Source of the DNA: CAZGUH01 sp964529005
GTDB taxonomy: Bacteria > Actinomycetota > Acidimicrobiia > Acidimicrobiales > Ilumatobacteraceae
Length of the DNA stretch: 9,841 bases
Direction: 5' to 3'
Assembly: GCA_964529005.1 (NCBI GenBank)
Contig: CAZGUH010000080.1
Span: 1 to 9,841 of the forward strand
Each line of letters opens with the position of its first letter. Within the stretch, counting starts at the first letter, position 1. The position numbers were made by a program, and so were the translations under genes. This document shows, one piece after another, positions 1 through 8,175 of the stretch. The notes under the pieces are model-generated. The model did no database searches. It was not told where the DNA came from and saw only the letters and a program-made list of their open reading frames with translations.

Positions 1-16
1 GTCCGGTGTGACTCCA

Positions 17-32
17 CGCCGGGCCTTCGGCG
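17..32 (-). terminator. Weak hairpin downstream of the BcsA-like gene
   Basis: A 5-bp stem, CGCCG paired with CGGCG around a 6-base loop, starts 20 bases past the stop codon at 52-54. It has no following T-run, so it is at best a weak or factor-assisted terminator and could be chance in GC-rich sequence. Nothing else recognisable lies in bases 1-51. Confidence 0.2.
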
Positions 33-51
33 CGCGTCGACTCGGTGACCG

Positions 52-1994
52 TCACGCCGGTTGCGCGATGGCGATCGCGGGGATGCCCGGCTCGAGATCG
101 AGAGCGCCGGGCGGTGTGTGGAAGAGCCACAGGGACATCGTCTTGTAGGCGGTCCAGTCACCGGCCAGGCTGCGCAGCGAGGCGAGTTCGTGGCCGTCCA
201 CACGGGCCCGCGTCCTGACCATCTCCATCTTGATGGCCGGCGCGCCCGGCAACGTGCACTCGACGAGGCCGCTTGCCGGCAGCATCCCTTCGGGGAAGCG
301 AACCGCGGCCCCGCCGACGGAGATGTCGACGAGTTCGCCCGGGAAGCCGTCGACGTCGACCGTGGAGTGGATCGCGATGCGATATGCGTTGCGGCGCGAG
401 GTCGCGTACTCGGCGGATCGGATCCGCCGAGCGCCGACGTACAGCACGTAACCGGCGAGCGCGAGCCACAGGCCCGACGCGACCGTTGAGCGCGTGCTCG
501 TCCGCCACGGCGCCCAATCCATGACGCCCGCGGCGGCGTAGGCGAGCACGGCCAGGACGAGGCCAGAGAGCACCCAGAGGACCCGCGGCGCCCGGCCACG
601 CCGTCGTTCGTCGGCGCCGCCTTTCGGCGTGACCTCGAACTCGAGCGAGCGCCGCGACAGGAGCCACCATGTGCAGGCCAGGCCGACGGGGACGCGGAAG
701 ACGCGCAGCGCGAACGCGGTCGGCCAGTGGATCTGCTTGCGCATCAACCGCTTCGCGCCCCACAGGCGGGTCGCGAACATCGCCACGAACGCCGCCGTGA
801 AGGCGAGCGGCGGCGCGGTCGACGTCTCCGCTCCGCTGAGCAGGATGCCGATCGGGACGACGAACGCGAGCACCGTCGCGAGGCCCTCCAACCACCACAG
901 CGTGCCGGTGAGGTACTCGTGGAAGTTCCGCCACGACATCCACGACTTGGCACGCCACAGCCGCTCGCGCACCAGGATCTGCATCGCGCCCATTCCCCAC
1001 GCCGTCGTTGCAACAGGTACTGGTCGGGCGTCGCCGGCGCGATCCCGACCGCGAGCGTCTGGTGGTGGTACGCGGTGCGCCACCCCTGCTTGAGCAGCTT
1101 CAAGGTGGTGTGCATGTCCTCGGTGATCGTCTCCGTAGCGACGCCGCCGACCGACTCCAGCGCGGCGACCCGTAGCAGCGACGTCGAGCCGCACCAGAAC
1201 GGTCCCGCTTGGGCATGGTTGCGCGCCGGCATCAAGACGTTGAAGAACAGCCCTTGCTCGCCGCTGATGCCGTCGTCGTCGAATGCGCCGGCGTTGTAGA
1301 ACGCCTGCGGACCCTGCACGAGGGCGATCCGCGGGTCGTCGAACCATCCGAGCGTCGCGGTCAGGAAGTGCGGGAGCGGAACGTGGTCGCAGTCGAGCAC
1401 GGCGATCACGTCGGCGCCGCCGGACGCCTCCGCCTGCTCCGCCTTCAGCAGGTCGAGGGCGTGGTTGATGTTGCCGGCCTTGGCGTGGTCGTGCACGGGA
1501 CGGCACACGTACCGCGCGCCGAAGCTCTCGCACATCTCGGCGACCCACGGTCGATCACCGTCGTCCAGAACCCAGGTCTCGTGCGCGGGCTCGAGCGCGC
1601 ACGCGGCCGCGATCGTCGGCGCGATCACCTCCGCCGGTTCGTTGTAGGTCGGGATCATCACGACGACACGGAGGTCGCCGACCTGCTCGACCCCCGCGGG
1701 CGGTGGCTCCGCGTCGATGTTCCACAAGGTGACGGCCTTCAGCACCAGCCCCGCCAGCGGCAGAGCCTCGAAGCCGATCAGGAGCCATGCCACCGTGCGA
1801 TTGCCGCCTCCGGCAGGCAGCGTGAAGCCGATGCGCCATGTCAGGTAGGCGACGAGCGCGACCACCGCAGCGATGCCGCCGACGTGCGCGAGCCGCCGCG
1901 ACGCCGCGCTCTCCGCGCGTGGCGGGCCGAGCTGTTCGACCCACGCCGCGATGCGAGGCCGTTGCTCGACGGCGTCCGATCCACCCTGTTCCAT
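52..1994 (-). CDS. BcsA-like GT2 exopolysaccharide synthase with C-terminal PilZ domain, interrupted by a -1 frameshift
   Basis: This is a membrane-embedded processive family 2 glycosyltransferase of the bacterial cellulose synthase type, which would polymerise a UDP-sugar and export the chain. Restoring one base near 1000 gives 647 residues. In order these are two N-terminal membrane helices (about 37-58 and 67-91), a GT domain with MIPTYNEP (113-120), DDG (144-146), KAGNIN (172-177), DCD (201-203), GPQ (228-230), FWCGS (266-270), TED (291-293) and QRRRW (329-333), then further membrane helices, the gating-loop motif FEVTPK (453-458) and a PilZ domain (about 533-625). The first frame alone stays open to 744, but its sequence is out of register after 999. 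The ATG at 1994 is chosen because it precedes the first helix naturally. No good Shine-Dalgarno sequence lies close, and a GGAGG about 22 bases upstream is too far. No BcsB, BcsZ or other accessory gene is visible, so the polymer is unknown. The family call is secure; the integrity of the gene is not. Confidence 0.85.
121..399 (-). other. PilZ domain (predicted cyclic di-GMP sensor) at the end of the BcsA-like protein
   Basis: Residues about 533-625 of the restored protein carry the two PilZ signatures. These are RxxxR in RNAYR (R535 and R539) and DxSxxG in DISVGG (D557, S559, G562), separated by a short beta-strand region. In the PilZ family these residues clamp an intercalated c-di-GMP dimer. 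In BcsA, binding frees the FxVTxK gating loop from the active site. Both the loop and the PilZ signatures are intact here, so I infer allosteric activation by c-di-GMP. The domain lies wholly in the second reading frame, so it would be lost if the frameshift is real. Confidence 0.8.
997..1001 (-). other. Single-base deletion (frameshift) in the QxxRW motif of the BcsA-like gene
   Basis: On the minus strand the codons for Q329-R330-R331 are followed by cgtggggaatggg. Read in the first frame this gives R-G-E-W and then sequence unlike the family. Read with one extra base before tgg it gives R-W-G-M-G-A-M-Q, the expected continuation of the QxxRW catalytic motif. Everything downstream in the second frame (W333 to the stop at 52) is recognisable BcsA and PilZ sequence. 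The site has no X-XXY-YYZ slippery heptamer, so programmed -1 shifting is unlikely. A missed base in the read or assembly, or a recent mutation, fits better. Confidence 0.85.
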
Positions 1995-2073
1995 GCAGGA
2001 GCATCGGCATCGGGTGGCCTCCGCTGAAAGAGAACCTGACCGGGCTCGCCACGCGACGTGGGCGACGGCGGCC

Positions 2074-2079
2074 TACCCT
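2074..2079 (+). promoter_or_regulatory. Possible -10 element of a leaderless promoter for the methyltransferase gene
   Basis: TACCCT fits the actinobacterial TANNNT -10 pattern and lies seven bases before the ATG at 2087. That would place transcription start at or next to the start codon. No Shine-Dalgarno sequence precedes the ATG, which suits a leaderless message. There is no convincing -35 hexamer at 17-18 bases. The 92-base spacer (1995-2086) must also hold the promoter of the divergent BcsA-like gene, which I could not locate. Confidence 0.3.
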
Positions 2080-2086
2080 GCCGGTC

Positions 2087-2764
2087 ATGGGTGAGCACCA
2101 ACACGGCGGCGGACGGTTCGGCGAGGCGGAGCAGGCCGCCGAGTGGGATGCGAGATACAGCGAGAGCGCAGACGCGATGTGGAGCGGGCGGCCCAACGGG
2201 CGCCTTGTCGCCGAAGTCTCCGGCATCACGCCCGGCACGGCGCTCGACGTCGGCTGCGGAGAAGGCGCGGACGCGATCTGGCTGGCGTCACGCGGCTGGG
2301 CGGTCACCGCGATCGACGTCTCCAACGTCGCCGTCGCGCGGGCGCAGCAGGCCGCTGAGGCGGCCGGGGCGACGGTCGAATGGCTCTGCGGCGACGCGCT
2401 GGGAACGCCGTTCGCGAGAGCCTCGTTCGACCTCGTGTCGATGCAGTACCCGGCGCTGCCCGTGGCCGCCGGCGCGGACTCCGTCCGAGCGTTGGTCGAC
2501 GCCGTGCGGCCCAGCGGCATCGTGCTCGCCGTCTTCCACGACCTCGATCACGACCACCGCGAGCACATGAAGTCCCGCGGATTCGACCCTGCGGATTACT
2601 TCGACGCCGATCGGCTGGCGGATCTCCTCGCTGACGACTTCACGATCGAACTGCACGCCGTCGAACCGCGCATCGACCCGCCGCCCGGAAACCCTCACAT
2701 CGCCGATGTCGTCCTCCGCGCCCGCCGGCGGGTTGGGGACGGGTACGAAGCCCTCGGCAGGTGA
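2087..2764 (+). CDS. Class I SAM-dependent methyltransferase (TehB/thiopurine-methyltransferase-like)
   Basis: This 225-residue, soluble, single-domain protein should transfer a methyl group from S-adenosylmethionine to an unidentified, probably small, acceptor. It has the Rossmann-fold SAM signature ALDVGCGEG (52-60), the acidic end of strand 2 in AID (75-77, D77 expected to hold the ribose), CGDA (101-104) after strand 3, and FDLVSMQY (114-121) as the motif IV region. The N-terminal pattern WDARY (20-24) followed by WSGRPN (32-37) is typical of a broad family of TehB- and UbiE-like methyltransferases annotated only generically. The frame stays open far upstream, to 1838, but that extension is arginine-rich shadow of the divergent gene, so the ATG at 2087 is used. 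The gene converges on the HD-domain gene with 16 bases between stops and no terminator hairpin there. Substrate unknown. Confidence 0.88.
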   Translation: MGEHQHGGGRFGEAEQAAEWDARYSESADAMWSGRPNGRLVAEVSGITPGTALDVGCGEGADAIWLASRGWAVTAIDVSNVAVARAQQAAEAAGATVEWLCGDALGTPFARASFDLVSMQYPALPVAAGADSVRALVDAVRPSGIVLAVFHDLDHDHREHMKSRGFDPADYFDADRLADLLADDFTIELHAVEPRIDPPPGNPHIADVVLRARRRVGDGYEALGR

Positions 2765-2780
2765 CCACGCTCGGCATCCT

Positions 2781-3299
2781 TCAGGTCGCGTTGTCGGCGG
2801 CGCGCAACGTCTGGATCAACGTGGGGAGATCCGCCGTCACGACGAGCTCGGCCTCGGTCGCACGGCCGCGCACCAGCGCGACCGTGACCGCGCCTGCGCC
2901 GGTGGCGGCGACCATGTCGGCGCCGATCGCTTCGTGGTCGTGGTATTCACGGAGCCGGGCGGTGCGTGGGCCGACGATCCGTGCCACCACGCGCGTGAAC
3001 GTCCCGAGGTTCCCGGCGACCTTTCCGATGTCGTGCAGCAGCGCGCCGGCGATCTCGTCACGTGTCGCCGACGGTCGCCGAGCGATGTAGTTGCGGGCCA
3101 CCGCGAGCGTGTGGCGTCGGTCGCGCACGTCCATTCGCTGCCACAAGCCCCACTCCGCCTCCGTCAGCTGAGAGCTCACCCACACCACATCGTCCGTCGA
3201 GGGCGGCTGCGACGACAGCGACGTGAAGAAGCGACGTGCGAGGTGGATCACGTGCCCGATCGGCCGCTCCGGGTGGAGGAGACCGCGACGCGCACTCAT
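2781..3299 (-). CDS. Small HD-domain protein (putative metal-dependent phosphohydrolase)
   Basis: This 172-residue protein has the HD superfamily metal-binding residues: H63 (RRHTL), the H89-D90 doublet in LLHDIGK (87-93), and D169 in AADN near the C-terminus. A histidine-rich YHDH (119-122) sits where a further metal ligand could lie. The second HD-GYP signature is absent, so it is not a c-di-GMP phosphodiesterase of that class. HD proteins typically hydrolyse phosphomonoesters or phosphodiesters of nucleotides, but no substrate can be read here. The ATG at 3299 overlaps the xerD stop in ATGA, with no Shine-Dalgarno sequence of its own, implying translation coupled to xerD. The frame is open further upstream to 3758, but that part runs opposite no recognisable domain and lies inside xerD. 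It is the last gene of the minus-strand cluster. Function unknown. Confidence 0.85.
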   Translation of the reverse strand: MSARRGLLHPERPIGHVIHLARRFFTSLSSQPPSTDDVVWVSSQLTEAEWGLWQRMDVRDRRHTLAVARNYIARRPSATRDEIAGALLHDIGKVAGNLGTFTRVVARIVGPRTARLREYHDHEAIGADMVAATGAGAVTVALVRGRATEAELVVTADLPTLIQTLRAADNAT

Positions 3300-4219
3300 C
3301 GCACGGCTCGTGGATGAGCCGAGCGGTACACCTCGAACAGCCGCTCCTGGCTCACCCGCGTGTACACCTGCGTCGTGCTCACCGACGCGTGACCGAGCAG
3401 CTCCTGCACGATGCGCAGGTCGGCGCCGTGATCCAGCAGATGCGTGGCGCACGAATGGCGCAGCACGTGTGGTGAGATGCGGTCGCCGACCCCGATCGCC
3501 TCGCCGTAGCGCTTCACCATCGCCCACGCTGCCTGGCGGCTGAGCCGGCGGCCGTGCTTGTTGAGGAACACGGCTTCGGCGTCGCCCCGGCGAGCGAAGC
3601 GCTCCGGCGCCATCGCCGCCCGGCCGGAGGGGCCGAGCCACGCGTCGAGCGCCTCGTGAGCAGCACGTCCGTACGGCACGATGCGCTCCTTGGCGCCCTT
3701 GCCGAACAGCCGCACCAAAGATGTCGTCTGGTCGATGTCGCCGAGCGACAGACCGCACACCTCCGAGATCCGGGCGCCGGTCGCGTACAGCAGCTCGAGC
3801 ATCGCCCGGTCACGGCGCGCCACCGCATCGACGCCCACCACCGCGGCGAGCAGGGCGGCGACCTCGTCCTCGCTCAGCGGCTTGGGGATGCCCGATGGCA
3901 CGCGCACGCCGTCGAGGTCGCGCGTCGGATCGTCGCTGCGCGCGCCGACGTCGGCGCAGAAGCGGTGCAGCATTCGCACCGCGGCCAGCTGGCGGGCGAC
4001 GCTGGCGGGCGCTCCCCCGGCGCGCCGACGATCCCCGAGGAACGCCTCCAGCTGTGCCGTCGACACCGCCTCGACCGCCGACCCGCGCTCCGCGAGCCAC
4101 GCCGCGTACCCGCTCAGGTCCCGACGGTACGCGGCGATCGTGTTGGCCGACCGCCCCCGCTCGGTGGCCAGCCAGGACAGGAAGTCCTCGACGACGAGGG
4201 GCAGCTCGGCGGTGATCAC
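3296..4219 (-). CDS. xerD: Tyrosine recombinase XerD
   Basis: This site-specific recombinase should act with a XerC partner at the dif site to resolve chromosome dimers before division. Its 307 residues match the family length. An N-terminal SAM-like core-binding domain (about 8-90) is followed by the catalytic domain (about 112-295). All six catalytic residues are visible: R150 (TGARISE), K174 (FGKGAK), H251 and R254 (HVLRH), H277 (LGHAS) and the nucleophile Y286 (VYTR). Their spacing is close to that of E. coli XerD. The start is GTG at 4219, overlapping the Nudix stop as GTGA. Its place after pyrG and the Nudix gene is the standard actinobacterial xerD position and argues for the host recombinase over a phage or plasmid integrase. 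No XerC gene or dif site is in the window. Confidence 0.93.
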   Translation of the reverse strand: MITAELPLVVEDFLSWLATERGRSANTIAAYRRDLSGYAAWLAERGSAVEAVSTAQLEAFLGDRRRAGGAPASVARQLAAVRMLHRFCADVGARSDDPTRDLDGVRVPSGIPKPLSEDEVAALLAAVVGVDAVARRDRAMLELLYATGARISEVCGLSLGDIDQTTSLVRLFGKGAKERIVPYGRAAHEALDAWLGPSGRAAMAPERFARRGDAEAVFLNKHGRRLSRQAAWAMVKRYGEAIGVGDRISPHVLRHSCATHLLDHGADLRIVQELLGHASVSTTQVYTRVSQERLFEVYRSAHPRAVR

Positions 4220-4758
4220 GCCCGCCGCACGCGCCGCGCCGCCAGCAGCAGGCCGATCACGGTCTTCGAGTCGACGATGTCGCCGCGGTCGACCATCGCC
4301 AGCGCCTCGTCGAGCGGGAACCGCGCCACCTCCATGTGGCTCTCCTCCGGGCCGTGCGCCTGCCGGCCGACGCTGGTGAGGCCGGTCGCCAGATAAACGT
4401 GCACCGTGCTGTCGGTCATCCCCGCCGAGGGATAAAAGCGCGTCAGCAGCTCGTACCGCGCCGCCGCCAGCCCGACCTCCTCGGCCAGCTCACGTGCGGC
4501 CGTCGCCTCGGGCGGCTCGCCGGGCACGTCGCGCATCCCGGCCGGGATCTCCCAGATCGGCGCGTCGAACGACGGCCGGTACTGCCGCACCAGCACGACG
4601 TCGGAACCATCGAGGGCGACGACGGCGACCGCGCCGGGAGAGCGGACGATGTCGCGCTGGAACGTCTCGCCGTCGGGCGACTCGAACGTGCCGACGACGA
4701 CGTTCCAGATGTTCCCCTCGTGGACCCGGCGGTCACCCAGGTGACGGAAGCCGGTCAT
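4216..4758 (-). CDS. Nudix hydrolase, probable ADP-ribose pyrophosphatase
   Basis: This 180-residue cytosolic enzyme should cleave a nucleoside diphosphate linked to another moiety, most likely ADP-ribose to AMP and ribose 5-phosphate. The Nudix box spans 74-97: G74, E81, then REL-AEE-VGL with R89, E90, E93 and E94 as the catalytic and magnesium ligands. The flanking IWEIPAG (68-74) and FYPSAGMTD (108-116) segments are typical of the ADP-ribose pyrophosphatase subgroup. In M. tuberculosis the gene between pyrG and xerD (Rv1700) is such an enzyme, which supports the call. The spacing between G74 and E81 is one residue longer than the textbook GX5E. The ATG at 4758 lies seven bases after the pyrG stop and the gene ends overlapping xerD by 4 bp, so it is firmly in the operon. 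The exact substrate is inferred. Confidence 0.9.
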   Translation of the reverse strand: MTGFRHLGDRRVHEGNIWNVVVGTFESPDGETFQRDIVRSPGAVAVVALDGSDVVLVRQYRPSFDAPIWEIPAGMRDVPGEPPEATAARELAEEVGLAAARYELLTRFYPSAGMTDSTVHVYLATGLTSVGRQAHGPEESHMEVARFPLDEALAMVDRGDIVDSKTVIGLLLAARRVRRA

Positions 4759-4765
4759 GCCCGGA

Positions 4766-6433
<1,668 letters not shown>

Positions 6434-6441
6434 TGGCACGG

Positions 6442-6447
6442 CCTCCC
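6442..6447 (-). promoter_or_regulatory. Shine-Dalgarno sequence of pyrG
   Basis: GGGAGG on the minus strand ends eight bases before the ATG at 6433. It is the strongest ribosome binding site in the cluster, where the other genes rely on overlap or close coupling. It decides the pyrG start in favour of the ATG over the in-frame GTG six bases upstream. Confidence 0.7.
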
Positions 6448-6470
6448 GTCAAGGACAACGACGGGATTGC

Positions 6471-6476
6471 AGCATA
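6471..6476 (-). promoter_or_regulatory. Possible -10 element upstream of pyrG
   Basis: TATGCT on the minus strand fits TANNNT and lies in the only sizeable gap of the cluster (6434-6504). It would give a leader of about 30 bases before pyrG. No -35 match stands at the usual distance. The gap shows no terminator hairpin with a T-run and no evident reiterative-transcription start like that of Bacillus pyrG. Treat it as a weak candidate for an internal promoter. Confidence 0.25.
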
Positions 6477-6504
6477 CCGCGGCGATCGGGCGCGCCGGCG
6501 GTTC

Positions 6505-8175
6505 TCACCCGCGCCGGGCGGTCCCGCCGAGCAGCTCGAGCGCGTGCTCGCGAGCCGCGGCGCTGGTCGCGTGGCCGGACAGCATCCGCGCCACCTCGGC
6601 GACCCGGTCGTCGCCCTCGACGACGGAGACCTCGGTCGTCGTCGTGCCGCGGCGCACCCGCTTGCGCACGACCAGATGCTGATCGGCCATCGCCGCCACC
6701 TGCGCCAGGTGGGTGACCACGAACACCTGGTGCCGCGTGGCCAGCTCGGCGAGGGCGCGGCCCACAGCGATCGCGGCCTCGCCGCCGATGCCGGCATCGA
6801 CCTCGTCGAACAGCAGCGTGTCGGGGGCCTCGCTGAGCACGAGCCGCAGCGCCAGCATCGCCCGCGCCAGCTCGCCGCCCGACGCCACCCGGCCGAGCGG
6901 CAACAACGGCGAGCCCGGGTTCGCCGCCAGCAGGAACACGACGTGATCACCCGGGCCGGCCGCGCCGTCGGCCGTGTCGTCGGCCGTGTCGTCGGCTGGA
7001 GCTCCGTCGCCGTCGCCGTCGTCGACCGACACGGCGACGCGTGCGTGCGGCATCGCCAGGCGGCGCAGGTGGGCCTCCACGGCCGCGGCGAGCTTGGGCG
7101 CCCCGGCACGGCGCGCCGCCAGCACGGCGCGCGCCGCGGCCGCGACCGCAGCCTGCGCTCCTGCCCGTTCGGCGTCGAGGGCCGCGGCGCGGGCCTCGTA
7201 CGACTCGAGCTCGGCGAGGCGCTCCTCGGCCTGCGCGGTGAACGCGAGCACCTCGGCGAGCGTGTCGCCGTACTTCCGGCGGAGATCGCGCAGCAGCTGG
7301 CGCCGCGCACGCACCTCCGCCAGCCGCTCGGGGTCGTCCTCGATGCCCTCGGCCGTCGAGCGCAGCTCTGCCGCCACATCGGCGAGCTCGGCCGCCAGCG
7401 ACCGCAGACGGTCGGCATGAGCAGCGAACGGCGCACGATGGGCGATCGCCGCCAACGCCTGGCCCACCAGGTCAGCGGCCGACGCGCCGGACAGCGGCGC
7501 GTCGTCGCCGGAGAGCGCGCCGATCGCCTGCGCCGCGGCCTCGCGATGCGCCACCGCGCCGGCGAGGACGTCCTCGGCGTCGGAGAGCTCGTCGTCCTCG
7601 TCCGGGCCGGAGATCGCCGCCGCGTGCAGCTCGTCGAGCTGGAAGCGCAGCAGGTCGATCTCGCGGGCGCGGGCCCGGGCGTCTCCGCCGAGCGCCGCGA
7701 GCGCGGCGTCGATCTCGCTCACGCGCTGGCGCGCGGCGCGCAGCGGCGCGAGGTCGACCCCGCCGAAATGATCGAGCGCGCTGCGCTGGACGCCCGCTGA
7801 CAGCAGGCTCTGGTGCGCGTGCTGGCCGTGCAGATCGACGGCCCGGGCGCCGTGCTCGGCGAGCTGGGCGACCGTCGCCAGCCGCCCGTCGACGTAGGCA
7901 CGAGAGCGGCCGTCGGCCGGCACCACTCGGCACAGCACGACCTCGTCGTCGACCCCGTCGCCAGCGCCGACGAACCGGCCTTCGATGCGCGCCTCGTGGG
8001 CGCCCGGGCGGACGATCGTCGCGTCGGCGCGCCCACCGACGAGGAGGTTGATCGCCTCGATCAGCATCGTCTTGCCGGCGCCGGTCTCCCCGGTGACGAC
8101 GGTGAGGCCGCGGCCGAACAGCAGCTTCTGCTCGGCGATGATCCCGAGGTCCTCGATGCGCAGCTCCGCCAGCAT
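6505..8175 (-). CDS. recN: DNA repair protein RecN (SMC-like ATPase)
   Basis: RecN is an SMC-family ATPase that acts in recombinational repair of double-strand breaks. The 556 residues show the split ABC ATPase around a coiled-coil. The N-terminal half has Walker A GETGAGKT (29-36) and the DLHGQHAHQ Q-loop region (114-122). Alanine- and charge-rich helices occupy about 145-370. The C-terminal half has the ABC signature ASGGELARAM (431-440), Walker B TLLFDEVDAGIGG (453-465) and the VVTHLAQVAA switch segment (486-495). The ATG at 8175 shares its A with the TGA of nadK (TGATG on the minus strand), indicating coupled translation. An acidic low-complexity insert (about 384-409), partly built from a 12-bp tandem repeat, sits just before HVVFLLAANPG. 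The C-terminus is ordinary for the family. Confidence 0.95.
   Translation of the reverse strand: MLAELRIEDLGIIAEQKLLFGRGLTVVTGETGAGKTMLIEAINLLVGGRADATIVRPGAHEARIEGRFVGAGDGVDDEVVLCRVVPADGRSRAYVDGRLATVAQLAEHGARAVDLHGQHAHQSLLSAGVQRSALDHFGGVDLAPLRAARQRVSEIDAALAALGGDARARAREIDLLRFQLDELHAAAISGPDEDDELSDAEDVLAGAVAHREAAAQAIGALSGDDAPLSGASAADLVGQALAAIAHRAPFAAHADRLRSLAAELADVAAELRSTAEGIEDDPERLAEVRARRQLLRDLRRKYGDTLAEVLAFTAQAEERLAELESYEARAAALDAERAGAQAAVAAAARAVLAARRAGAPKLAAAVEAHLRRLAMPHARVAVSVDDGDGDGAPADDTADDTADGAAGPGDHVVFLLAANPGSPLLPLGRVASGGELARAMLALRLVLSEAPDTLLFDEVDAGIGGEAAIAVGRALAELATRHQVFVVTHLAQVAAMADQHLVVRKRVRRGTTTTEVSVVEGDDRVAEVARMLSGHATSAAAREHALELLGGTARRG
6967..6996 (+). repeat. 12-bp tandem repeat (2.5 copies) inside recN
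   Basis: The unit gtcggccgtgtc occurs twice in a row and is followed by a half copy, gtcggc. Because 12 is a multiple of three, the repeat keeps frame and encodes two copies of an ADDT-type unit within the acidic loop DDTADDTADG of RecN. Slippage here would lengthen or shorten the loop without breaking the gene. Confidence 0.85.

Noticed and set aside
990..1010. Programmed -1 ribosomal frameshifting in the BcsA-like gene
   Set aside because: Re-reading one base after the cgt codon would restore the tryptophan, but there is no slippery heptamer, and GC-rich CGG-CGT codons pair poorly after slipping.
1838..2764. A longer methyltransferase starting opposite the BcsA-like gene
   Set aside because: The extra 83 residues are Arg/Pro-rich and precede the typical N-terminal helix. 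The ATG at 2087 fits the family length.
2781..3758. A longer version of the HD-domain gene starting inside xerD
   Set aside because: The added 153 residues overlap xerD in another frame and look like shadow sequence. The ATG at 3299, in the ATGA overlap, gives a normal HD protein.
3296..4219. XerD as the integrase of a mobile element
   Set aside because: It lies in the conserved pyrG-nudix-xerD order, overlaps its neighbours by 4 bp, and no attachment repeats, phage genes or composition shift are seen.
6434..6504. Terminator or attenuator between recN and pyrG, from the GGCGCGCC palindrome on the minus strand
   Set aside because: The palindrome has no loop or T-run and is common in GC-rich DNA. 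No stable hairpin followed by U residues is present.
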